A stretch of DNA of 64,000 nucleotides from an uncultured Sphingomonadaceae bacterium (GTDB lineage Bacteria > Pseudomonadota > Alphaproteobacteria > Sphingomonadales > Sphingomonadaceae). Under the pieces are notes generated by a model. That model was not told the DNA's origin. It did no database searches and saw only the letters and a program-made list of their open reading frames with translations. The position numbers and the translations under genes are program-made. The DNA lies in assembly GCA_947504025.1 (NCBI GenBank), contig CANNFX010000001.1, positions 310,001 to 374,000 on the forward strand, read 5' to 3'. Positions within the stretch are counted from its first letter, which is position 1, and every line of letters starts with the position of its first letter. This document shows positions 1 through 6,962 of this stretch, in pieces.

Positions 1-7
1 GTTGGCC

Positions 8-823
8 TCAATGCGCGAGCAGCAACGGCAACTTCACGTCAGACAGCATCTTGCGCGTGACACCACCAAGAATAGTCTCGGACAACCGGCTGCTGCCATA
101 GGCACCCATCACCAGATACCCAGCCTCGCGCAGCGCAGCACCATCTAACAACTGCTTGGTCAGATGTTCTTTGCTCTCGGGTAATTCGACGATTTCGCAG
201 CTGACGTCATGACGCGACAAATAATTTGCGCCATCCAGCGGCGGAAGGTCGAACTTCCGCTTCTGCTTCTTTTCCTTGGCGCAAAGTAGGTGGACCTTGC
301 TTGCCCGCTTCAGCAGCGGCAGCGCCGCTCTTAGCGCGTTGCAAGCCTCGGTCGAACCGTTCCACGCGACCACCGCTGGCGCATCGACCGGAAAGCTCTT
401 CTGATCATTCGGAATCACCAACAACGGCGTCCGGGATTTGATGGTAATCGCACTGACTGTGGGCGACGGCGACTTGCCGTCCAACCGGGGTTCGTCTGCT
501 CCTATTACCAATAGATCATTTAAAGCAGAATGGGCGAGCAGCCGGTCTTCTGCAGTCCCCGACTGATTGACGAAATTCCACGCCACATCCTCTTTTTTAC
601 AATGCTCGGAAACTCGTTTCTCCAGTTCCTGCGCCGCCTCGCGCATTACGGGGATCATTGCGGCAAAAGCTGCGCCATAAATGTCCCCAGGAACAGCCAT
701 TTCATAAGGTGTAGCGTTGAGACATGTCATATGCCCATCAAACGCACGCGTAATATCCGCGCCGACCTGCAAGCGACCATCAAGGCCGCTGTCATCGAAC
801 GCACTGACAAGTATGGATCGCAT
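8..823 (-). CDS. Universal stress protein, tandem UspA domains
   Basis: This 271-residue protein has two Usp domains in tandem, about twice the length of a single-domain UspA. The C-terminal domain keeps a nucleotide-binding signature of the G-x2-G-x9-G type (GAYG, nine residues, GG). I chose the ATG at 823 because GGAGA lies six bases upstream and the conserved start (MRSILVSAFDDSG) follows at once; an upstream in-frame start at 850 adds only nine unconserved residues. It follows uvrC on the same strand. The gap between them holds a perfect FNR/FixK box, so expression probably rises at low oxygen. Tandem Usp proteins generally act in the cytoplasm in stress survival; the specific client is unknown. 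Confidence 0.88.
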   Translation of the reverse strand: MRSILVSAFDDSGLDGRLQVGADITRAFDGHMTCLNATPYEMAVPGDIYGAAFAAMIPVMREAAQELEKRVSEHCKKEDVAWNFVNQSGTAEDRLLAHSALNDLLVIGADEPRLDGKSPSPTVSAITIKSRTPLLVIPNDQKSFPVDAPAVVAWNGSTEACNALRAALPLLKRASKVHLLCAKEKKQKRKFDLPPLDGANYLSRHDVSCEIVELPESKEHLTKQLLDGAALREAGYLVMGAYGSSRLSETILGGVTRKMLSDVKLPLLLAH

Positions 824-902
824 CGGAAGTCTCCATTGCAAGACCGCCAAACAGGAGGATTAGCGGTATAATCGGAGAGTAGAGCAACCGCGCTCCATGT
901 AA

Positions 903-916
903 TTGATTTGAATCAA
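903..916 (-). promoter_or_regulatory. FNR/FixK-type box upstream of the universal stress gene
   Basis: TTGATTTGAATCAA matches the Crp/Fnr-family consensus TTGAT-N4-ATCAA at every defined position. It is centred about 86 bases upstream of the ATG at 823, in the gap after uvrC. A -10-like GATTAT/TTATAC lies at about 866-873 on the minus strand, which would place the box near the usual activator position. A larger 8-3-8 inverted repeat (906-924) overlaps it. Confidence 0.75.
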
Positions 917-939
917 ATTCAAATATTTCACCTCTAAGA

Positions 940-2883
940 TCAACCGCCCGCGTGGTAATAATCGTAGATCGTCCGTGCAACTGCCGCGCTAACGCCGGGC
1001 GCACGTTGCAGGTCCTCCAGCGAGGCCGCCCTCACCTTCCCGGCGGTTCCAAAATGCAGCAACAATGCGCGCTTGCGGGACGGGCCAATGCCCGGAATTT
1101 CATCGAGCGGTGATGCCATAATACCGCGGCTACGTTTGGCCCTGTGAGCGCCGATGGCGTAACGGTGGACCTCGTCACGCAGATTTTGGAGATAGAACAG
1201 CACTGGTGAGTTGACCGGCAACATGCGCTCGCGGCCATCGGGGAAGTGGAACACTTCGCGCCCTTCACGCCCATGGTGCGGCCCTTTTGCGATGGCGATA
1301 AGCGGGACGTCCTCGATGCCGAGTTCCTCCAGGGCCTCTTTGACAACTGTCATATGACCTTTGCCCCCATCGATAAGCACCAGATCGGGCCAAGTGCCGC
1401 TCTCACGATCAGGATCGTCGCGCATTACCCGGCTAAACCGGCGCTCCATCACTTCACGCATCATGCCGAAGTCATCATTGCCTTGCGCTTCTTTGATATT
1501 GAACTTGCGATACTGGCCTTTGATAAAACCTTCCGGACCCGCGACAATCATCCCGCCAACCGCTTTTGTGCCTTGGATATGGCTGTTGTCATACACTTCG
1601 ATCCGCTGAGGGACGTCGGCCAGTTCAAGAAATTCGGCCATTTCGCGCATTGTCTTGGCCTTGGTGCCAGTTTCCGCCAACCGCCTGTCGAGCGATTCAG
1701 CAGCATTGCGCTGGGCCTGCTCCATCAGCCTGCGCCGATCGCCGCGCTGGGGAACTGATATTTCGACCTTGTGCTCTGCAACTGCAGCAAATGCTTCCTG
1801 CAGCAACTCTTTCTCGCTCAACTTTCGGTCGACAAGGATATGTTTTGCCGGTGGCACTTCCTCATAAAATTGCGCGAGGAATGCGGCCATAACCTCACCC
1901 TCCTCCAGACCGGCAATGTTGCGGGGGAAGAAGGCACGGTGCCCCCAATTCTGGCCGCCGCGAATAAAGAATGCCTGGATGGCGACCTGACCGCCCTTGG
2001 AATGTATCGCGAAGACATCGGCATCGCCCACAGCCTCAGCATTGATGGCCTGCGAGCCTTGAATAAAGGTCGCGGCCCGCAGCCTGTCGCGCAGCATCGC
2101 GGCACTCTCGAAATCAAGCTCTTCAGCGGCCTTTGCCATCTGCTTTTCGATCTTGGTCTGCACGGCGGAAGATTTACCGCCGAGAAAGTCCTTCGCCTCT
2201 TGCACCAGCTCGTCATATCCAGCCTCATCGATCCGCCCTACGCAGGGCGCCGAACAACGCTTGATTTGATAGAGCAGGCAAGGCCGGTCGCGGCGGCTGA
2301 AAAAGCTATCTGTACAGGACCGCAACAGAAACAGTTTCTGCAGCGCATTGATCGTCGTATTCACGCTACCAGCGCTCGCAAACGGCCCATAATAATTGCC
2401 CTTCGCCCGGCGCGCACCGCGATGTTTCATGATACGCGGAAAGCTGTGGTCAGCGCGTAGCAGGATGAAGGGAAAGCTCTTATCGTCACGCAACAAGACA
2501 TTGTACGGCGGGCGGTAACGCTTGATCAGTTGTGCTTCGAGCAAGAGCGCTTCGGCTTCGGAATTCGTTGTCACGATCTCCATGCTACGGCACTGGCTTA
2601 TCATCCGCTGCAGGCGGTTCGTGAGATTAGCGATCTGAGTGTAATTTGCGACGCGGTTCTTCAGCGCCCGCGCCTTGCCGATATATAGCACGTCACCACG
2701 CGCATCGAGCATCCGGTAGACTCCCGGACTGGGCTTGAGTGTATTTACAACTTCCCGGATTGCCGCCACGCCCGCTTCAAGATCGGGCTGGCCGCTACCG
2801 CGCACAGTCTGGCTCGCACGATCCTCATTGAATCGTTCAGCCCCGGCTGGGCTGGTAGGAGTTCCTGCAGGGGTGCGCGCCAT
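940..2883 (-). CDS. uvrC: Excinuclease ABC subunit C
   Basis: UvrC makes the two incisions flanking a lesion in nucleotide excision repair, together with UvrA and UvrB. The order is full: a GIY-YIG nuclease domain at about residues 50-130 (SPGVYRM, VLYIGKA), a UvrB-binding UVR segment at about 245-280 (EELDFESAAMLRDRLR), the RNase-H-like nuclease (RIEVYDNSHIQG), and two C-terminal helix-hairpin-helix motifs (DEIPGIGPSRKRALL, RAPGVSAAVA). The 647-residue length is slightly above the family norm because of a low-complexity N-terminal leader of about 35 residues; a later start cannot be excluded. Confidence 0.97.
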   Translation of the reverse strand: MARTPAGTPTSPAGAERFNEDRASQTVRGSGQPDLEAGVAAIREVVNTLKPSPGVYRMLDARGDVLYIGKARALKNRVANYTQIANLTNRLQRMISQCRSMEIVTTNSEAEALLLEAQLIKRYRPPYNVLLRDDKSFPFILLRADHSFPRIMKHRGARRAKGNYYGPFASAGSVNTTINALQKLFLLRSCTDSFFSRRDRPCLLYQIKRCSAPCVGRIDEAGYDELVQEAKDFLGGKSSAVQTKIEKQMAKAAEELDFESAAMLRDRLRAATFIQGSQAINAEAVGDADVFAIHSKGGQVAIQAFFIRGGQNWGHRAFFPRNIAGLEEGEVMAAFLAQFYEEVPPAKHILVDRKLSEKELLQEAFAAVAEHKVEISVPQRGDRRRLMEQAQRNAAESLDRRLAETGTKAKTMREMAEFLELADVPQRIEVYDNSHIQGTKAVGGMIVAGPEGFIKGQYRKFNIKEAQGNDDFGMMREVMERRFSRVMRDDPDRESGTWPDLVLIDGGKGHMTVVKEALEELGIEDVPLIAIAKGPHHGREGREVFHFPDGRERMLPVNSPVLFYLQNLRDEVHRYAIGAHRAKRSRGIMASPLDEIPGIGPSRKRALLLHFGTAGKVRAASLEDLQRAPGVSAAVARTIYDYYHAGG

Positions 2884-2937
2884 AAGGTCTGATAGGGGCC
2901 AAATCGCCTGACGGAAAGAGACCGTTCGGACCGCTAC

Positions 2938-3444
2938 TCAGTTAGCAGCAGCACCGCCTTGAGCATGGTCATCAACCCAGCCACCTAGCTGTTCCAGATA
3001 TTCGGGTTCCGCAGCGTTCATGAATTCTGTCATGATATCGAGAACTGTCACTCCAGCCAAACTATCACGATAGGCCTTCTCTGCATCTGCAAACTTTGCA
3101 GCGATCTCGCACGGCGCCTTACAATCTTTCCGTTTGAGAGCGCAGGGTCCCCGTTGGCGAATCTCGTCGCAGCGAAACATCGGCTCGGTACCGTCGATTG
3201 CACGCAATATTGCAAGAAATGTTACTTCCCCCGGCGGCATAGCCAACCGGTATCCACCCCCTTTACCGCGTGATGCAGACAGAATCCCCGCCCTTCGCAG
3301 TGCAGGCAGCTGTTTCGCCATATATGGCTCTGGCAAGCCGTGCAGCTCTGCCAGCGCTTTTACACTCATCGAGCGGTCGGGCCATAAAACACCGAGCACC
3401 GCGCAAGCATGTACGGCCCATTCGACGCCTTGATTGATTTTCAA
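2938..3444 (-). CDS. Rrf2-family transcriptional regulator with four cysteines
   Basis: This 168-residue winged-helix regulator begins with the typical Rrf2 layout: a DNA-binding helix with YMAKQLPALRRAGILSA, then a wing with GKGGGYRLA. The sensor loop holds Cys92, Cys101, Cys108 and Cys112, a spacing unlike the three-Cys C-x5-C-x5-C of IscR and NsrR but consistent with an Fe-S or redox sensor. Translation starts at a TTG (3444) with AAGGAG six bases upstream. The gene is divergent from the membrane/AhpD fusion, and a perfect 23-bp palindrome sits between them, so it probably represses both itself and that gene. The actual signal (NO, peroxide, iron) cannot be read from sequence. Confidence 0.88.
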   Translation of the reverse strand: MKINQGVEWAVHACAVLGVLWPDRSMSVKALAELHGLPEPYMAKQLPALRRAGILSASRGKGGGYRLAMPPGEVTFLAILRAIDGTEPMFRCDEIRQRGPCALKRKDCKAPCEIAAKFADAEKAYRDSLAGVTVLDIMTEFMNAAEPEYLEQLGGWVDDHAQGGAAAN

Positions 3445-3470
3445 ACCACGCTCCTTGCAACTCGATTTAT

Positions 3471-3493
3471 ATTCGGATATTTAATATCCGAAT
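3471..3493. promoter_or_regulatory. 23-bp perfect palindrome, likely Rrf2 operator
   Basis: The arms ATTCGGATATT (3471-3481) and AATATCCGAAT (3483-3493) are exact reverse complements around a single base. The 11-1-11 geometry is that of known NsrR operators. It lies 27 bases from the regulator's start and 16 from the start of the divergent membrane gene, overlapping a -10-like TATAAA of the regulator (3466-3471, minus) and the likely -10 of the divergent gene (TTTAAT at 3480-3485 after TTGCAA at 3455). Confidence 0.8.
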
Positions 3494-3508
3494 TAAGGGA
3501 GATACTCT

Positions 3509-4429
3509 ATGAGTAAAATGGATAGTACCGATCGCCTAGTGCAAATATTGATCGGAATGACGGCGATCTTTGCTTGGGGGAACGGGGCATTCATGCTGAT
3601 CGATCCCTTCGGTTGGTACGAATTTGTCGGAACCGTAAAGGCAACCGGACCGGCCAATTCCCATTTTTTGAGAGATATCGGCCTTGCCTATCTCTTTTCA
3701 GCCGCTCTCCTCACCTATGCGGCGATCAACCCTGCCATGCGCTGGGGCAGCGCCTTTGCCGGAGTTCTTTGGCTGGGTACGCATGGCATTCTCCACATAT
3801 ACGAAGTGCTCTCCGGCATTTGCTCGCCTGACATATTCTGGCGCGATGCACCGGGTACACTCGGGCCGCCGCTGCTTGTTATTGTAGCTCTCGCAATCCA
3901 GATCGGCCGAAAGCGCATTTCCCCTGCCCCAATACCAAGCCGATTGTTTGCCAAAGCCTTTGCTTCGCTCAGCGGAGGCAAAGAGCCATATATTGAAGAC
4001 ATACAGCGCGCGGGCGGTTTTGCTTTGGAGAAATTCCAACATGCATTGCCACTCGCAATGCATTCATCAAACGCTCCAGAGGAGCTTTGCCATATGGCGA
4101 AACTGGGCGCGACAAGAGCCGAAGACTGCGGTTCATGTCTTGAAATCGTTCGCGGCGCCGCGATCCAATCCGGGATGGATAAATCGGTGGTGAATGCCGC
4201 CCTTTCCGGTCGGACAATCCCTGCAGAATTACGCCAGGCCTTTGACTTTGGGGCCGCCATTGCTCTTGGCACATCCGACGCTGACGAAATCGGTGATAAA
4301 ATTGAGATGGACTATGACCGAGCGGTCAGAACCGAGCTCTCCTTGGCCGCCGCCAGTGTGCGGTTGTTTCCTGCGATCAAGCGGGGGCTAGGCCACGCAA
4401 CGGCCTGTTCAGCCGAGGGGTTCACTTAG
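3509..4429 (+). CDS. Membrane protein fused to AhpD-like CxxC domain
   Basis: The 306-residue protein joins two parts. Residues about 8-135 form four hydrophobic segments resembling small DUF4345-type membrane proteins. Residues about 170-300 form an all-helical domain carrying Cys207-Gly-Ser-Cys210, which resembles the carboxymuconolactone decarboxylase/AhpD fold, whose CxxC works as a thiol reductant for peroxidases. The His that often follows the CxxC is absent (CLEIV). It starts with ATG after GGGAGA and is divergent from an Rrf2 regulator across a perfect palindrome, so it is probably induced by redox or nitrosative stress. I do not know this fusion; the domain names are by eye and the enzymatic role is inferred. 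Confidence 0.7.
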   Translation: MSKMDSTDRLVQILIGMTAIFAWGNGAFMLIDPFGWYEFVGTVKATGPANSHFLRDIGLAYLFSAALLTYAAINPAMRWGSAFAGVLWLGTHGILHIYEVLSGICSPDIFWRDAPGTLGPPLLVIVALAIQIGRKRISPAPIPSRLFAKAFASLSGGKEPYIEDIQRAGGFALEKFQHALPLAMHSSNAPEELCHMAKLGATRAEDCGSCLEIVRGAAIQSGMDKSVVNAALSGRTIPAELRQAFDFGAAIALGTSDADEIGDKIEMDYDRAVRTELSLAAASVRLFPAIKRGLGHATACSAEGFT

Positions 4430-4523
4430 GCACAGCGGTCTGGGGACTGAGTTGACCTGATTCGCGCTTCTGTTACGGTTTCAATATGCCACCGGTAATA
4501 ACCGGGGCCACGGGAGAGAATTA

Positions 4524-6152
4524 TTGCGCCAATTACAGGGTATGGATGCATCATTTGTTGCGCTGGAAACGCGCAATTCTCCGATGCACATCGGTTCGAT
4601 ACTGATCTACAATCCTGAAACAGCGCCGGGCGGCTTCGTTCGCTTCAAAGACATTTTGAGCTTTTTCGAAAGCAGGATGCAACTGTCCAAAACCATGCGG
4701 CAACGCTTGGTGAAAGTCCCATTTGACCTCGATTATCCATATTGGATCGAGGATCCCGACTTTGATCTGGAATATCACGTCCGCCATATCGCACTACCGG
4801 AGCCAGGCGATTGGCGGCAACTATGCATTCAAGCGGCGCGGATTTTTGCCCGCCCACTCGATCTAACGCGTCCACCGTGGGAATTCATAGTGGTCGAAGG
4901 GCTGGATAACATCCCCGGTGTAGCCCCGGGCAGCTATGCGATGGTGACAAAGGTCCATCACTCAGCGATCGACGGAAAAAGCGGTGTCGATCTGATGGAA
5001 GTCCTGCACACACTGGATCCGAATGCACCGCCGCCAAGTGAACCCGATACATGGAAACCGGAACGGATTCCGACCGGTCCCGAACTACTCGGCAAGAGCT
5101 ACATGAATGCCGTCACTAACCCGCTGAAACAGCTGGAAGTAGCGGCCAAGGCCGCACCCGGTCTAGCTAATGCAATCAAAGGGTTGGCAGCGAAGGATTT
5201 CAGCGTCAGCCGGGAAATGTTGGCCCCACGCACACGGTTCAACAAAGTGATTTCATCGGCTCGCGTCGTCGAAGGGCGCAGCGTTCCTCTCGCCGACATC
5301 AAGGCCATTCGCCATGCGGTTCCCGGCGCAAAGGTAAATGACGTGTTCCTCGCCATCGTCGGCGGATCAATGCGGAAATATCTGAAATCCAAAGATGATC
5401 TTCCCGATAAGACCTTAACTGCAATGGCCCCTATCTCCGTTCGTTCGGAGAATGAGAAAGGCGACATGGGTAATCAGGTTGCTGCAATGATCGCACAGCT
5501 GGGCACCCATCTCGAAGATCCGTTGGAACGTCTGGAATACGTCAATTCCAAGACCAAAAATAGCAAGGCTATGACCGATGCAATGGGTGCACGGAACATG
5601 ACCGAGATCAGCAAAGTCAGCCCTGCGCTTTATATGTCTCTTGGTGCCCGTCTTTATACAAGCTTGGGCATTGCCAATCGTATGGGACCGCCATTTTCGA
5701 CTGTCGTGACCAATGTACCCGGCCCGCCCATCTCGATTTACTCAAGTGGCGCGCGGTTGGAGAGTATGCTTGGCCTGCTTTGCCTTACTGATGGCCTGGG
5801 CCTCGGCCATGTGGTTCAAAGTTATGTCGATGAAGCGACGATTTCCTTCACCGCATGCCGTAAATTGCTGCCTGACCCTGAATTTTACGCGCAGTGTATC
5901 GAAGATAGTTTCACGGAAATGCGCGATGCGGCAAAAAAGGCTGTTCAGGGCGGGGTCAAAGCTGAACCCGTAAAGAAAGCAACGCCGGCCAAAAAGGCCG
6001 CTGCAAAGAAGGCTCCTGCAAAACGGAAGCCCGCTGCAAAGAAAACCGCGCCGAAGAAAAAACCGGCGAAGAGGAAAGCTGCAGCCAAGAAAACCACGAC
6101 TGTGCGCAAAACAGCAAAAACAGCCACGCGCAAACCGAAAGCGAAAAAGTAA
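4524..6152 (+). CDS. Wax ester synthase/DGAT with lysine-rich C-terminal tail
   Basis: This belongs to the bacterial WS/DGAT family, which esterifies fatty alcohols or diacylglycerol with acyl-CoA to make storage lipid. The catalytic HHSAIDG (HHxxxDG) is at residues 145-151, and the C-terminal DUF1298 region follows to about residue 475. The last 65 residues (478-542) are almost only Lys, Ala, Pro, Thr and Arg, with repeated AKK/PAKK units like histone H1, and are not part of the normal family. Translation starts at TTG after GGGAGAGAA; an ATG six codons in is possible. The stop overlaps the ATG of the next gene (TAATG), so the two are coupled. Confidence 0.88.
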   Translation: MRQLQGMDASFVALETRNSPMHIGSILIYNPETAPGGFVRFKDILSFFESRMQLSKTMRQRLVKVPFDLDYPYWIEDPDFDLEYHVRHIALPEPGDWRQLCIQAARIFARPLDLTRPPWEFIVVEGLDNIPGVAPGSYAMVTKVHHSAIDGKSGVDLMEVLHTLDPNAPPPSEPDTWKPERIPTGPELLGKSYMNAVTNPLKQLEVAAKAAPGLANAIKGLAAKDFSVSREMLAPRTRFNKVISSARVVEGRSVPLADIKAIRHAVPGAKVNDVFLAIVGGSMRKYLKSKDDLPDKTLTAMAPISVRSENEKGDMGNQVAAMIAQLGTHLEDPLERLEYVNSKTKNSKAMTDAMGARNMTEISKVSPALYMSLGARLYTSLGIANRMGPPFSTVVTNVPGPPISIYSSGARLESMLGLLCLTDGLGLGHVVQSYVDEATISFTACRKLLPDPEFYAQCIEDSFTEMRDAAKKAVQGGVKAEPVKKATPAKKAAAKKAPAKRKPAAKKTAPKKKPAKRKAAAKKTTTVRKTAKTATRKPKAKK

Positions 6153-6952
6153 TGACCGCAGCCACAGTGAACGCCGCCACCCCAGCCCGTCCGCCTAGCC
6201 GCCTGCTCGCATTGGCCGAGCCAGGTCGCGCTTTCGCTGAAATGGCAGCGTTCTACGCTCTTCGACCGGCGATGCGGACTTTGCCAAAAGGCGACGGCCA
6301 CGGTGTCCTGGTCCTGCCCGGCTTCATGGCCTCAGATGGTTCGACCCGCCCGATGCGTTCACTGCTGACCGATCTTGGTTATGATGTAGCCGGCTGGAAC
6401 CTGGGGCGTAATGTCCGCGTCGACAACGCCCGCATCGAAGCAATGATGGGCTGCGTTGATGAGCTGACCGACAGCACTGGTGGCAAAATCTCAATCGTTG
6501 GCTGGAGCCTTGGCGGCGTATTCGCCCGCGAACTTGCGAAAATGGCCCCTGAAAAGGTTCGACAAGTAATCTCGTTAGGCAGTCCCATTTCAGACGACCG
6601 TAACCACACGAATGCGCGGCGGCTGTTCGAATTCCTCAATGGTGAAGAACCCGAGCCGCTTAAAGATGGCAATTTCGAAGGGCTGCACACGCCGCCTTTA
6701 GTTCCGACGACCTCGATCCTGACAAAGACCGACGGCGTAGTCGGTTGGCGCGGATCGGTTCAGCATCCGGATATTGAATATAACGCGCAAACAGAGAACA
6801 TCGAAGTGATCGCCAGCCATTGCGGACTTGGGGTCAATCCTACCGTAATGATGGCCGTGGCTGACCGCCTTGCACAGGCCGAAGGCGAATGGAGCCCCTT
6901 TGAACCGCGCGGCCTAAAAGGATTGCTATTTCCGAAAACACAGCTGCATTAA
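6152..6952 (+). CDS. Alpha/beta hydrolase coupled to WS/DGAT
   Basis: This 266-residue hydrolase has the nucleophile elbow GWSLGG with Ser119 and an oxyanion-hole strand VLVLPGFMAS. No signal peptide is evident, so it is probably cytoplasmic. Its ATG overlaps the WS/DGAT stop codon by one base, which points to a shared role in acylglycerol or wax ester metabolism, for instance a lipase or esterase acting on the same stored lipid. The substrate cannot be named from the sequence. It ends 11 bases before the end of the convergent TonB receptor gene. Confidence 0.85.
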   Translation: MTAATVNAATPARPPSRLLALAEPGRAFAEMAAFYALRPAMRTLPKGDGHGVLVLPGFMASDGSTRPMRSLLTDLGYDVAGWNLGRNVRVDNARIEAMMGCVDELTDSTGGKISIVGWSLGGVFARELAKMAPEKVRQVISLGSPISDDRNHTNARRLFEFLNGEEPEPLKDGNFEGLHTPPLVPTTSILTKTDGVVGWRGSVQHPDIEYNAQTENIEVIASHCGLGVNPTVMMAVADRLAQAEGEWSPFEPRGLKGLLFPKTQLH

Positions 6953-6962
6953 GCCACAGAAA

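Noticed and set aside
5955..6152. Lysine-rich tail of the WS/DGAT as a frameshift artefact or separate gene
   Set aside because: The frame is continuous with the catalytic domain, the stop overlaps the next start, and no independent start or Shine-Dalgarno is present.
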